Notes: generated from the sequence alone by a model not told the origin. DNA of 64,000 nucleotides from Cyanophora paradoxa (GCA_004431415.1 QPMI01000178.1:1-64000); one strand, 5' to 3'. Positions 24,403-35,547 are shown, numbered from the stretch's first letter. Numbers and translations are program-made.

Positions 24403-27400
24403 ATGACACGAGCCAGCACGCAACAGCCGCCGATCAGCGACGCAGCATTTTCGCCGTCGGAGGCAGCTCCGGTGGATACGGACCTCGATTCTTTACAGCA
24501 GCAGATCGCAGTCGCTAAGCAAGGTCCGCGGCACGCTCAGAGGCCCCACGCACGTCCTCTGGACCGTTTCTCATAGCTTTACCGATGCCCGCCCTCGCCA
24601 TGGGCGCCGCGGATCTGTACCGCCTCCCGGCCTGCAGAGGGACTGCGCCTTCGCCTCCGCCCGTTCCCGAGCCTCCTAGGGCTCTGTAACTCATATCGAG
24701 CTCGACTAGATGGTCCCAGCACCTGCGCCTGGGCGTCTCAGTTCTCACTGCTTGAGCTGACCGCGGGCTCTCTCCTCGTTTCTTCCCGCTGCAGAAATCG
24801 AAAATTCGCTTGAACAACTACCTGAAGATCTCCGCACTAAGAATGTCGAAGCGCTCTTCAAGCGCGTGATCCCTGCGCTTGGCGTGAGCTCCTGGCGGAT
24901 CGAGGCGGACGGCTCAGTCACAGACGAGTCCGCCCGCGCCGACGATCGCAAGCTAGGAGAGCCCAAGCGAAGGTCTTTGCGATCTGCCGAGGCGTACGCC
25001 GGCGCGTCCTGGGCATCCCTTCTGGGAGCGAAGGCGAAGGGGGGTCCCGCCAGCAGCGCTCAGACCGCGGGCGCTTCACCCCTTCAAGGTTCGCCCCTTT
25101 CTTTCTCTCTCTTTCTTTATCGCTTCTTTTCTCCGGTGGCGCTGATCCCGGGCGGCATTTCTTACCGCTTCCGCCCCTCTGATTTTCTCTTTCGAAGTTC
25201 GTTTGAAGTGTCTGATCGCCGCCGCAGGGGCGTCGGCTGTCGTATCCCTCCCTGAGGAGGACCAGCGGCTGTTCGGGCGCGCTCCGCTGACAGACGCGCT
25301 CCGGATCGTTTACTGCGTACACTGCAACAAGCCCCTGAAGGCGAACATGGCCGCCGCGCACATCGGTCCGTCTCTCGGCGTCCTCTGCCGTCGCGCGCGC
25401 CCACTGTCCGCCTGCAGCGAAGTGCGAGGCGAACCCGCCCGACCCCGCGGAGCTCGCGCGCGCGAACCGCGGGGCGGTGAAGCGGGGGCGGGAGAGCGAG
25501 GCGCTGCTGGCGGCTGCGGGTCAGCGCCCCGTGAAGAAGGCCAAGGGCGAGCTCGTGCTGCCACCCCCGCCGCCGCCGCGCGCCGCGTCTCTCGCGGGGG
25601 CCAAGGCCAAGGCCGGGCGGGCCAGCGCCCCCGCCGAGGTCGCCATGCCGCCGCCCCCGCGCAAGGCCGGCTCCGCTGGCGCCCCGGCGGCCCCTCCCGC
25701 GGCCCCGGCCGCGCCCGCTCGCCGTGCGGCCCCGCCCGCCCAGCCCCCACCCGCCCCGCCTGACGCCACCGCAGCGGAGCGGCGGGCGCCGGCGCCGACG
25801 GGCCCGCAGCCGCTCGCGGCGGGGCGGAGCTTCGAGACGCGCATGGGCCGCCTGGCGCGGGCCGGCGGCATCGTGACGGCGGACGCGTGCAAGCGGATCC
25901 ACCCCGACGAGGAGGGCGAGGCGCCGCAGCCGTACCGCGAGATCCTCGCCCCGCCCATCAGCGAGCAGGAGCGGCAGGCCGCCGAGGCGGCGGCGGCGGC
26001 GCAGCAGGCGGCGCAGCTCGCGGCCATGCAGGCGGCGCTGCAGGAGGAGCAGGCGCGGGACAACCAGCGGCGCGCCGTCAAGGGCGGCCGCTCGCTGCCC
26101 GGCATGGAGCCGGCGCCCGAGCCGACAGCCACAGCCGCCGCTGCAGCGGCGGCGGCGGCGGCGGCGGCGGCGGCTGCCGCGACGGGCGTCGGCGCGCAGG
26201 GCCGCCTCACGAAGAAGCAGCGGGAGGCGCTGCAGAAACAGGCCCGCGAGGCGGAGCGGGCCCAGCGGCTGGAGCCGCCGCCGGCGCCCTCGGCCGTGCA
26301 GCACGCGACGCAGCCGCAGACGAAGCTTAGCAAGAAGCAGCAGCGCGAGCTGGCCGCCCTCCAGATCCACTCGGAGACGCCGGTGGAGGAGCCGGCGGCC
26401 GCCGCGCAGGTGAACACCCCGGGGCCCTACGCGGCCGCCGGCCAGCGCACGGCGGACAAGGGCAAGAAGGGGCAGCTCAAGAACAAGCGCCGGCTCGCGG
26501 GGGAGGAGGAGGGTGCCCGCGCGCGCCGCCCGACCCGCGCCCCCGTGCGCCCGCTCACGGCGCCCCGCCTCCGCAGCGGCGGCGGCGGCGGCGGCGGCGG
26601 CGGGGGGGGACAGGAGGGCGAAGCGGCGGACCTTGCGGCGCAGCGGGGGCGGCGGCGGGCCAGCTGGCGATCAGCGTGGCGCAGGCGCAGGCGGCGGCCG
26701 CCGCCGGCGTCCACTCGCCGCACCTCTCGCCGTCCACTTCGCTGCACTCGCCGGGCGGGCTCTACGCCGCCGCGGGGCTGGACGCCGCCGCAGCGGCCGC
26801 GGCGGGCGGCCAGGCGGCGGCGGCGGTGGCGGCGCAGCAGGCGGCGCAGCAGGCGGCGGCGGCGGCGGTGCGGCGGCAGCAGCAGATCGCGCTGCTCCAG
26901 CAGCTCGCCGCCACGCAGGTCCCGCTCCCCCGCGCCCCCGGCCTCGCCGCTCCCCCGCCGTCTAACGCGGCCGTTTCCTCTTCGAACGCAGGGGACGGAC
27001 GTGGCGACGCTCCTTGCGAACCCCGCCATGCAGCAGAACGCCCTCCTCCAGCACCGCATAAACCTCGCGGCGCGCCAGAACCAGCTCGCCCAAGCCGCCG
27101 CCGCGGCCGCCGCGGCGGCGGCGGCGCGGCGGACCCCGCGGCCGCGGCCGCGGCGGCGGCGGCGGCGGCTGCGGGGGGCAGCCGCGGGCGTCGATCACGG
27201 CGGCGCACCTGGCGAACCTGACGCCGGAGCAGCAGGCGAACCTCCTCGCCGCCCTCCAGCGCCGGCAGCAGCAGGCCGCGCAGCTCAACGCGCTGCGCGC
27301 CCAGCAGGGCGGCGCCGCCGCCGTCGCCGGCATGCGCGCCAACCTCGCCGCCGGTCCGCCCCGCCACCCGTCGCGCCCCCCGCCCCGCCCCACGCGCGGC

Positions 27401-28164
27401 CTATAACGCCGCGCAGCATCGGCTGGGTGGTGAACCCGGCGGCGGCCCAGCTCCTCCTCCAGCAGCGCCTGCAGCGCATGCAGGCGCGCCCGCCCGGCCC
27501 CGCCCGCCCGCCCGCCCCGCTGATCCGAGAGGGCGCAGGCGGCCGCCGCGCAGGCCGCCGCGGGGGCGGAGGAGCGGCCTCTCCCATCCAGCTGGGCGCC
27601 CTGGGTTCGCGTCCCCAGGCCGCGGCGCCGGCGCCGACCCCCGCTGACTCGTGGGCGGGCGCGCAGCGAGCCTGCAGGCGCTGCGGGCGGCCGCCGGCGG
27701 TCAGGCCGACCTCAGTCTCTCCGGCAATTTCCTGAAGCTTCAGCAGGAGCAGCAGGTGCCGTAGCCCTCCCCGCAGGCCCCACGGGGCGCGCGCGGGGCA
27801 CCCCTCACGCTTCCGCCCCCCGTATGCAGGCGCGGATGCGGCAGCAGCAGGCCCAGGCGCAGGCGGCCGCTATGGCGGGGCAGGCCGCCGAGGCGGCGGC
27901 GGCGGCCTCCCCGCCCCTCTCCCTGCCCGCGATGAGCCCCACGCAGGCCGGCCAGGCGCGCCCGGCCGTACCCCCTCAACCGCCTTGAACGACGCCTGAC
28001 CCGCCGCCCCGCAGCTCGCGCAACAGACGCGGTTCCTTGCCGCGCAGCAGGCCGCTCAGGCGCAGGCGGCCGCCGCCGCGCAGGCTGCCGCCAAGGCACG
28101 CCCCGCGCCCCTGCGCCCCGCTCCTAGGCCGGTCCCTCCCTGATCCCCGCCGCAGAGGCGCTGA
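24403..28164 (+). CDS. SGF73/ataxin-7-like zinc-finger protein with Ala- and Gln-rich tracts
   Basis: ATG at 24403 opens MTRASTQQPPISDAAFS. Exons are joined across introns 24524-24794, 25089-25227, 25366-25417, 26513-26643, 26919-26991, 27956-28014 and 28096-28155 (the last two GC-AG); stop TGA at 28162-28164. The diagnostic piece is LFGRAPLTDALRIVYCVHC...H|IAKCE, a C-x2-C-x11-H-x3-C zinc finger preceded by an F-G-x-x-P-L-x-D phrase, as in SGF73/ATXN7-type subunits of the SAGA deubiquitinase module; the finger is split by intron 25366-25417. The rest is basic and Pro-rich, then polyalanine (about 26140-26185) and long Ala/Gln arrays (AAVAAQQAAQQAAAAAVRRQ). The frame changes inside the GCG tract near 27130. 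Nuclear transcription coactivator by inference; another small C2HC regulator is possible. Confidence 0.5.
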
Positions 28165-28808
28165 TGAGGACCGCGGCCCGCCCCGAGCCACTCAGTCGTG
28201 CGCAAGCAAGCCGAGGGACGGATACCCCATTGGGCCGGACGTCCGGCGCATGCGCCATTGTAGTTTACTTTTGTTTCCCCGTTGACCATCCTCACCCCCC
28301 CCCCCCCCCCCCCCCCCTCCCTCCTTCATCTCGCCATCCGAGCTGCCCCCCACTGGGCCACTTCCGACCATGTATCGGGAGCTCTAGTACTAGTGCCGCC
28401 CATGCGCTTGATTTGGGCGTATACAGATAGGATCGGTTAACGTTTAATCAACGTTCAAGCTAGCGCGCTGACTCGACTGGGGCCATGACCCCGGACAATC
28501 GGGGCGCCGACCAAGCACGCGCTGCACACCTCATATGCATGATCAGTGAACTTGAAAGCATGCACGATCCGCCTGTCTCTAGCACTCTCTACCTAGCCTG
28601 CGTAAACTCATGATCATGCATAACTCGTGAACTTTTGCGGGGCCGCGGTTTGCAATTGTCCGCCGGCGCCGCGCTGCTGCAAGCGTGCCTCCGCCCTCGA
28701 CATTCCGCGGCGCCGAGACCGCGCGGACTTGACTGCCTGGAAGTCGCTGCGAGCTGGGCGGGCGCCGCTCACGCGCGCGGACCGAGCGGCCGGGGGCCAG
28801 GCCCACGA
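28165..28808. other. Convergent intergenic region, no gene seen
   Basis: Contains a 23-C run (28295-28317) and several TGATCATGCAT-like palindromic words. Short open frames here show no recognisable protein. Both flanking genes end here. Confidence 0.55.
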
Positions 28809-29313
28809 TCAGGAAGCCGCCCGCAGCCGCGTGACGAGCGCGCGCTCTACGAGGCCGCCGAGCATCGGCTCATCGCTCGGCAAGTTGCAGCTGACGAAGA
28901 AAGGCTTGTCGAAGCGCTTGGCTGCGCGTCGTCCGGTCAGACGCGGCTCGGCGGGGCAGACCGCCGACGCGGCGCGGCGCGCACCGAGGCGCTGCGCGAG
29001 GGATTTGCCGGTGTCGTCGTGGCCATTCGCGGCGAGCAGCGTGGTCGCGGCGGGGATGGAGTCCTGCGCGGGCGCATCTGAGCGGGCGACGGGGGGCAGC
29101 GGCCGGCGCGCGCACGAATTTGATAGGGAATGACACGTCGAGGTTCTGCAGCTTGGGCGGCGACGTCCCGACCCACACGAAGAAGCTGTCCGTCAGGTGG
29201 GCGATCTGGAAGTGCAGCGATGTCTCCCCGATCCGCTCCTCGAACGCATCGATGCGCAGGCGCGATTCCGCCGGTCGTACGTCGGCCGCGGCGTCGCCCG
29301 CCGCACCAGCCAT
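28809..29313 (-). CDS. PSMG4: Proteasome assembly chaperone 4 (PSMG4/PAC4)
   Basis: Three exons (29313-29116, 29063-28985, 28921-28809) encode 129 aa, close to the usual size of this small chaperone. Family wording is clear: LHFQIAHLTDSFFVWVG, PPKLQNLDVSFP, TTLLAANGHDDTGKSLAQRL, and a final KPFFVSCNLP ... LVERALVTRLR. Introns 29064-29115 (52 bp) and 28922-28984 (63 bp) are GT-AG with GTGCGCGC donors. In known systems PAC3-PAC4 promotes alpha-ring assembly of the 20S proteasome in the cytosol. The gene starts 163 bp from the divergent glycosyltransferase. Start chosen at the first in-frame ATG before conserved sequence. Confidence 0.9.
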
Positions 29314-29476
29314 CAGCTTTATTCGCGTACTCCGGTCGAAAGCTCAGCAGCAGGCAGGCGGGGTTTCTAAGGAAGGCGGTGCTTCCAACGGAGCTTTCAA
29401 CGTAGCTAAGCGCTTTTTCAAACTGGACCCGGCTGTCGGATCGCGCCCCAGGCGGAGCGCGGTCGTCGCGGCGCTG
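29314..29476. promoter_or_regulatory. 163-bp divergent intergenic region, candidate bidirectional promoter
   Basis: Lies between the start codons of PSMG4 (-) and the glycosyltransferase (+). Only position supports a promoter role. Confidence 0.4.
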
Positions 29477-30802
29477 ATGCCCGGCCGGCGGCGCCGCCCT
29501 CTGCCATCTCAGCCGCTTGAATCTGGATCTGCCGGCCCCGCGCTCTCCGTCATCGTCCCGTGCCTGAACGAGGAGAAGAACATCGAGAGGACGCTGCGGG
29601 AGGCGCGGAGCCGCGCAGCGCGGCGCGACGGGATCGAGTTCATCGTCGTGGACGGCGGCAGCTCGGACCGGACGGTCGCCGTCGCGAGGCGGTGTGGCGC
29701 GCAGGTCCTGACGCTGCCGCCGGGCGCGCCGCGCGGGCGCGGGTCGCAGCTGAACGTCCGCTGCCCCCGCCCGCCCGTTTCGCCTCCGCGCCGCCTGCGG
29801 CCGACACGCGAGCGCGGGCGCCGGCAGTTCGGCGGGAGCGCGGCGCGCGGCTCGAGCGTGCTGTTCCTCCACGCCGACACGGTCCTCCCGCCCCGATGGG
29901 ACGAGGACGTCGAGCGGGCCCTGCAGGCGAGCCGCCCCGCCGCGCCACGCCCCGGCTCCCTCCCTCCCTCTGTGGCCCGCGAACCGGGGCGCATCGGGGC
30001 CCGCCGCGCGTGCAGGAGCGCAGCGTGATCGTGGGCGCGTTCGAGCTGGGCATCAGGGACGACGAGACCGGGTCCGGGCCTGCGCCCGCGCCCCCGAAGC
30101 CCTCACCGCTCTTCTCCCTCGGCCTGCGCGGCGTCGAGCTGGCCGCCAACCTCCGCTCCCGCCTCCTCCGCATGCCCTACGGCGACCAGGCCCGCCGCGC
30201 ACGCGTACCCCCTCCGCTGTTCCGTACCCGTGACGGCCCGACAGGCGCTCTTCCTCCGGCGCTCCACGTTCGTCGAGGGGGGCGGGTTCCCCAAGCAGCC
30301 CCTCATGGAGGACTTCGAGGTACCCCTCTTTTCCGCCAACCCTCTGTACCCCCCATCACCCCTCCCCCGCAGCTGGTGAGGCGGCTGAGGAGGCGCGGGA
30401 ACGTTCACATCGTCCCGAGGAAGGTTCGCCCCTGCCCCGGCGGGGCGTGTACGTACCCCAGGCGCTCACTCCTCGCCCGCCGGCCGCGGGCAGGTCGAGA
30501 CGAGCGCGCGGCGCTGGCAAAAGTTCGGCATCCTCGGGACCACGCTCCGGAACCAGGCACGCCTCCTCTCCACTAATCTGCAAGCCCAGAGCCCGCTCAG
30601 TCGCGTACCCCCGCAGCTCACCGTGGCGGGGTACCTTGCGGGCGTACCCCCCGAGACCCTGGCGCGGATGTACTACTCGAAGCCCAAGTCGGCTCCCGAA
30701 GCCGGGCCCGGGGGGCGCCAAAGCCCCCCGCCGTTGCTTCAGAAGGACCCCAAGCCAGCGGCGCCCGGCCGCGGCGCCGAGAAAGCGAAGAGCGGCCGTT
30801 GA
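29477..30802 (+). CDS. Family 2 glycosyltransferase (bacterial TIGR04283-like)
   Basis: Seven exons give a 308-aa protein with all six introns in phase 0: 29756-29827, 29927-30015, 30190-30244, 30320-30372, 30424-30493 and 30557-30616. The second, third and sixth are GC-AG. GT-A fold signatures: SVIVPCLNEEKNIERTL, IEFIVVDGGSSDRT (nucleotide-sugar Asp), SVLFLHADTVLPP (HAD as the DxD-like motif), NLRSRLLRMPYGDQ|ALFLRR, GGGFPKQPLMEDFE|LVRRLRRRG and ETSARRW. This matches the rSAM/selenodomain-associated transferase 2 family, mostly bacterial and algal; acceptor unknown. Intron 1 is 72 bp with no stop, so an uncorrected translation silently includes 24 spurious residues. Stop TGA at 30800-30802, 90 bp from the convergent SGTA stop. 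Confidence 0.9.
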
Positions 30803-30892
30803 TCATGAGGCGTGTTTGAACGCGAACGGGCGCCTGCATTTCATGTCTTCCTGCTTGAAAACGGGTACAGAGGGCGAGGGGGGTAGTCTACG

Positions 30893-33464
30893 CTAGCATG
30901 GCTGCATCCTGTATCCAGGAAGGATCGGGGGGTAGTAGACATTAGTCGACGGAGAACACGGAGGAGCCGCCTGCGAACGAAGTGAGAGGGGGTACAGTCG
31001 CAGGAGAGAAGGGGGTACGGCGAGCGAACCAGAGCCGTCCTTCTTGGGGGGCTTGGGGCCGGCGTTGTTCGCCGCCGGTGCGGGCGCCTCGCCGCCGGCC
31101 GCCGCGCCGCCGCTGCTGCGGACGGGAATCAGACCGCACCGAAGGGGTACAGGCGAAAAGAGAAGAAAAGAGTACCCCATGCCGGCGAAGAAGTCCTCGG
31201 AGAGCTTCGTGACCGCCTCCACGACCTCGGGGTCGTTCATGTGGCTGGGAAGGAGAGGGGTACGGTGTCAGACGGAGGGTACGAGAGGGGAGCAGGGGCA
31301 GGGGGGTACGGTCGCCCGCACTTGAAGATGGCGAGGGGCCCCTGCGTCTTGATCTCGTCGATGATGCCCGCCATCTTGGGGTTCTGCTTGAATTGCTGCG
31401 AGCGAAGTCAGGGGGGGTACACGCGCGAGAAGGGGCGCGGGCGCGGGGCGGGCGGGCCTGCATGGCGGGGCTATCCTCGAACTTCTTGCTCATCTCCGCC
31501 ATGTTCGACCCGGACCCGCCGAAGAGACCGCTCAGCTGTGAGGGGTGGCGGGGCCGGTGAGAAGGCGGACGGGGCACAGAGGAGAGGAGGCTCACCTGAG
31601 CGAAGGGGTTGCCCGCGCCGCCCGCCGCGCCCGCCGCGAGGCCCGCCGCGAACGGGTTGGGGGGGGCCGCCGCCGCCGCCGCGCCGCCCGCCGCCGCGCC
31701 GCCGCCCGCCGCCGCGCCGCGCGCCGCCGCGCCGCCGCCCTGGAACATGCCCATCATCTGCTGCGCGCTGCGAGGAGACGGTCACGAAACGCGAGGCGGA
31801 GCAGCCGCGCCGGCAGCGGAGCCGCGGCCCTACAGACGCACAACTGCTGCACGCCGGGGTCGGCCAGCATCTGGTTGGCCATCTGCTGGATTGCCGGGTT
31901 GTTCAACATCTGCGGGCGGGCGGTCCCGGTCGGACCGAGCGAGCGAGCGCGAGGAGAGGGGGCGGGGCCAGCCCCGCCGCGCGCGCGCATGCGCACCTGC
32001 TCGAGGCCACCGAGGCCGCCAGCGCCGCCGGCGCCGCCCATGCCGGGCAGGCCGCCCATGCCCGGCATGCCGAGGCCGCCGAGGGCCGCCGCCAGCGGGT
32101 TCGCCGCCGCCGCCCGCGCCGCCGCCGGAGCCGTCGCCTGAACGTTCGCCTTCGCCTGCGCGCGCCCGCGGCCCGTCAGGAACCGAGGGGCCGCAAAAAG
32201 CCGCCGCCGGGGTTCGAACCTGTGCCTCGACGATGCTGCGGGTGAGGCCGGAGTTGGTCGGGTCGAGGGCGAGCGCCTTGGCGTAGCCGCGCTCGATCGC
32301 CTCCTTGGGCTGCGGGCGCGCGCGCGCGATCGAATCCGAGTCGAATTTGATCCGGCGCGGGCTCGCGCTCGGGCACCTTGCCCATCTCGAGGAGTGCGGT
32401 CCCGAGGCGGCTGTACGCCTTCGAGTACTTCGAGTCGCAGCGGATGGCCGCCTCGCAGTCCTCAGCCGCCTGCCGCACCGTCAGCGGCGGCGGCGGCGGC
32501 GCACGCGGGCGGCGGCGCGGCGGGAGGGAACCGCGCGCCTTCGCGTGCTCGTTCTTGTACGAGTACGCCGCAGCGCGGTTCGCAAAGTAGACGGCAGAGT
32601 GCCCGTTGATCGCTATCGCCTGCGCACGCGCGTGCGGTGAGTCGCGTGCGTGGGCCGGCGCGGGCGCGGGCGCGGGGGCGGGCGGGGCCGACCTTGGAGT
32701 ACGCATCGATGGCCTCGTCGTACTTCTTCTCGTTCATCTTCGCGTTGCCCTCCGTCTTCAGCGCCTCCGCCTCCTTCACCTTCGCCTCGTCCAGCGGCTC
32801 CTGTCTCTCGCTCGGTCAGCGCTGCGGGGCCGGCGGCGCGGCGCGGCGCGGCGTGCTCGCCTTCGGCTTCTGAGAGCGCTCGCGGAACTTGGCGCGCGCC
32901 TGCTCTACGCGGTCCGAGTACTCTGCACGTGAACGCGGTCATACGACGTCGCCGGTCGCGTGGCCGTGCGGCGGGGCGGCGGCGCGCCCTTCGTGCCGTC
33001 CTGCACGCCATCGAAGAAGCCCTTGCTCTTGAGCAGCGTCAGGAACTTCTGGAACTCCTCCTCGCTGCCCTCGCCTGCAGATGGCGACGGTTCAGGCGAG
33101 GCGGCCAGCGCGGGGAGGGGTCGGCGCGCACCGGCCGCAGCCTTCAGACCAGCCTGGAAGACCTCCGGGAGGGTGTGGGGCTTCAGAGACAGCTCGGTCT
33201 TGTCGAGAGAGACGCCGAACTGCGCCTGCAGGCACTGCGCGCGGGCGGTCGGCGCGCGATCGGCGCGTCCGAAGCACGGTGGCGTCCTCAGGTCGCCCGC
33301 CCGCGGCCGGGCGCCACGCGGGGCGGAAGATTCTAGGAGATAATTGGGGCGCGGGGCGCCCGAACCTGCACCGCGACCTCCACGCCCTCCGCATCGGCTG
33401 CCGACGAACCGACCGTGTCGCGCAGGTACTCCAGAATCGCGTAGTTCAGCTTTTCGGCCGCCAT
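30893..33464 (-). CDS. SGTA: SGTA/Sgt2-like TPR co-chaperone
   Basis: Exon 1 (33464-33366) gives MAAEKLNYAILEYLRDTVG, the N-terminal dimerisation domain, continuing after intron 33235-33365 as CLQAQFGVSLDKTE. Further exons carry three TPRs (KTEGNAKMNEKKYDEAIDAY; HSAVYFANRAAAYSYKNEHA; DSKYSKAYSRLGTALLEMGK), then a Gly/Met/Ala-rich region (MPGMGGLPGMGGAGG) and NNP-type helices (MLNNPAIQQMANQMLADPGV; HMNDPEVVEAVTKLSEDFF). The family binds tail-anchored and mislocalised membrane proteins for hand-off to the GET/BAG6 pathway in the cytosol. Most introns start GTACCCC; one starts GTTCGAACCCC (near 32216). The last exon junction is unsure, so the stop at 30893 is provisional. An in-frame upstream ATG exists at 33533. 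Confidence 0.9.
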
Positions 33465-33531
33465 CTCCTTCGACGAACTGTACCCGTGCCGCGCTCGCCC
33501 CCCGGTCAAGGCTCCCAAAATCCCAGCGCCC
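33465..33531. promoter_or_regulatory. 67-bp divergent gap between SGTA and the F-box gene
   Basis: The start codons of the two genes are separated by 67 bp. If SGTA instead uses its upstream in-frame ATG, both start codons share the palindrome CATG at 33531-33534 and no spacer remains. Confidence 0.45.
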
Positions 33532-35547
33532 ATGACCGCTCCGGGCAATTCAGATGGTGCATTCGGTGCGGGTCCACCTCCCGCGACGCATGCCGACGTG
33601 TACGCGCAGCGACGGCTTCGGAGCCGGCCGGGCTGCTCAGCCTGCCCGCGGACGTGCTGCACGGCGTCTTCGAGCTCCTGGGGCCCGTCGAAGCGCAGCG
33701 GATCCGGGCCGTGAGCGTCGCGCTGCGGGCCGCCGTCGACTCCGTCGTGTGGCGGTCGCCGGCGATCCGTGTCCGCGGCGCCCGCGCCGTCGCGTCCCTG
33801 GAGCGGCGAGTGCGCTTCGGACGGTTGCGCGCGACCGGCGCGTCCCTCGCGGTCGCGGGCGGCTTCGGGCCCCAGCTGCAGCCGGGAGAGCCGGCGGCCG
33901 GCGGCGGCCCGGGGCCAGTGCGGCGGCCGGCGTTCGACCTGCTTCGGGCCTGCGGCGATCCCGCATCGGCGTTCGGCCTGCGCTCCGTGTGGCTGGAGGC
34001 CGGGCCGGGGGAGGACGTCGATGCCGGGTCCCTCGCGCTGACGGCGCTCTCCCGGCTCGCCGGCGCCGCCGCCGCCGGCCTCGAGCAGCTCGAGATCGTC
34101 TGCGAGGAGTGCAGCGCGGACGGGGCCGAGCTCGAGAGCCTGGGCCCGGAGCTGCGCGGGGCGCTGGCGCCCTTTCCTGCCCTCTCCGCCCTCCGCCTGC
34201 CCGGGGGGGCGCTCCTGGCGCCCGAGGGGGCGGCCGCCCTCGCCGCCGCCCTCCCGCGGCTCCGCTCCCTCGCCGCCCGCGTCTCCGGCGGCTCCTGCCT
34301 CGCCGCCCTCGGCGACCGTTCCTCCCTCCAGGAGCTCGAGCTCCTCGGCAGGCGAGCGTTCCCCCGTGGCCTGAGCTTTCGCGTACCCCCCTCCCCCCCC
34401 CCCCCCCCCCCCCCCCGAGAAGCGCGCGCGGCCGCAGGCTCCCCGGGCGCTTCGAGGCGGACCCCGCCGGGCCGGGATTCGCCGCCCTCGCCTCCTCCCC
34501 CGCCGGCCCCTCCCTCCGCCGCCTCCGCGTCAGGCGAGCCCGTACCCCTCCCGGAAGATGCCGTAACCCCCCTTACCCCGCGCCCCGCAGCTGTACCCCG
34601 CACGTCTTCTGGTGGCCCGAGGCCCTCGGGTCCTTCCCCGCCCTCGAGGATCTGGAGGCGCGCGTACCCCCTCCCAACCCGACGCCCCCGATGAGAGCCG
34701 CGTACCCCCCCCCCCGCAGATCGTGAGCGGGGGCTGGGGGCCCTCGTCGAATCCGGCCTGCATCGCGTCCCTCCCGCGCCTCCGCCGCCTCTCCGTCCAC
34801 ATGGAACACGTACCCCTTTCCCCGCCCTCCGCCCCCTTAAGCTTCCCCCTACGAATCCCTCACGGGCGGCCGCCGGCAGCGGACGCCGCACGACCGGGCC
34901 TGGGGCCTCGCCCGGGCCCTCGCCGCCCTCCCCTCCCTCCCCCGATTCGACTACTCCGTCCGCTCTCGTGCGCCGGGCTGCTCAGCGGCTCCCGAGCCCC
35001 GCGCCCCTCCCGACCCTCGCGGCAGTGGCCCCGCCCGAGGCGCTGGAGGCGGTCCCGGAGAGCGTCGTGGAGGTCGTCGAGGCGGCGCGCGCGCCCCTGC
35101 GGCGGCTGCGCCTGGAGTCGCCGGGGCCCCTGCGCCTCGCCGAGTCCTCCGCCGTCGCCAAGTGCGAGAATGTGAGGAGGCCCCGCCCCCTCCCCCCGGC
35201 ACCGAGCACCCTAGAGCCTAGAGCTGGCCCCCGCGGCTCGTGGAAGAGAACGCCGAAGCGGAGCGGGCGGCTAGAACCGCTTCAAGGTGGAAAGAAAGGC
35301 CCCTGCCGTCCTCCTGACCCTGGCGTCGCGCTCGCCCCTGCGGGGCCAGGCGGAGCGGGTGGAGCTGGAGCACGCCTGCGGGGCCCTCGCCCACGCCGAC
35401 GCCTACCGCTTCCTGCACCGCCTTTCATGCGGGAAAGGCCTCTCCGTCCGCGTCCGGGTGCCCCCCGGGCTCGAAGCGCCCTTCGCGGACCGCGTGCGCT
35501 CCCTCGTGCCCGGCGCCGACGTGTGCTGTACCCCCGACGGCACGTGA
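33532..35547 (+). CDS. F-box protein with LRR-like C-terminal region
   Basis: ATG at 33532 gives MTAPGNSD, then a 53-bp intron (33557-33609), then ATASEPAGLLSLPADVLHGV and FELLGPVEAQRIRAVSVALR..., an F-box. F-box proteins bind SKP1 and choose substrates for SCF ubiquitin ligases. The remainder has irregular Leu-rich strands (LEQLEIVCEEC, ALRLPGGALL, LQELELLGR, LEDLEARV, LRRLSVHMEH), as in F-box/LRR proteins, with no canonical repeat counted. Introns include two GC-AG ones (34352-34437, containing a 24-C run, and 34534-34590) and two with GTACCCC donors (near 34667 and 34809). The last exon (about 35280-35547) is uninterrupted; stop at 35545-35547, 34 bp from the convergent gene. Confidence 0.75.

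Noticed and set aside
28627-29133. Plus-strand frames opposite PSMG4
   Set aside because: The minus strand encodes all parts of a known protein with good splice sites. The plus frames are its shadow.
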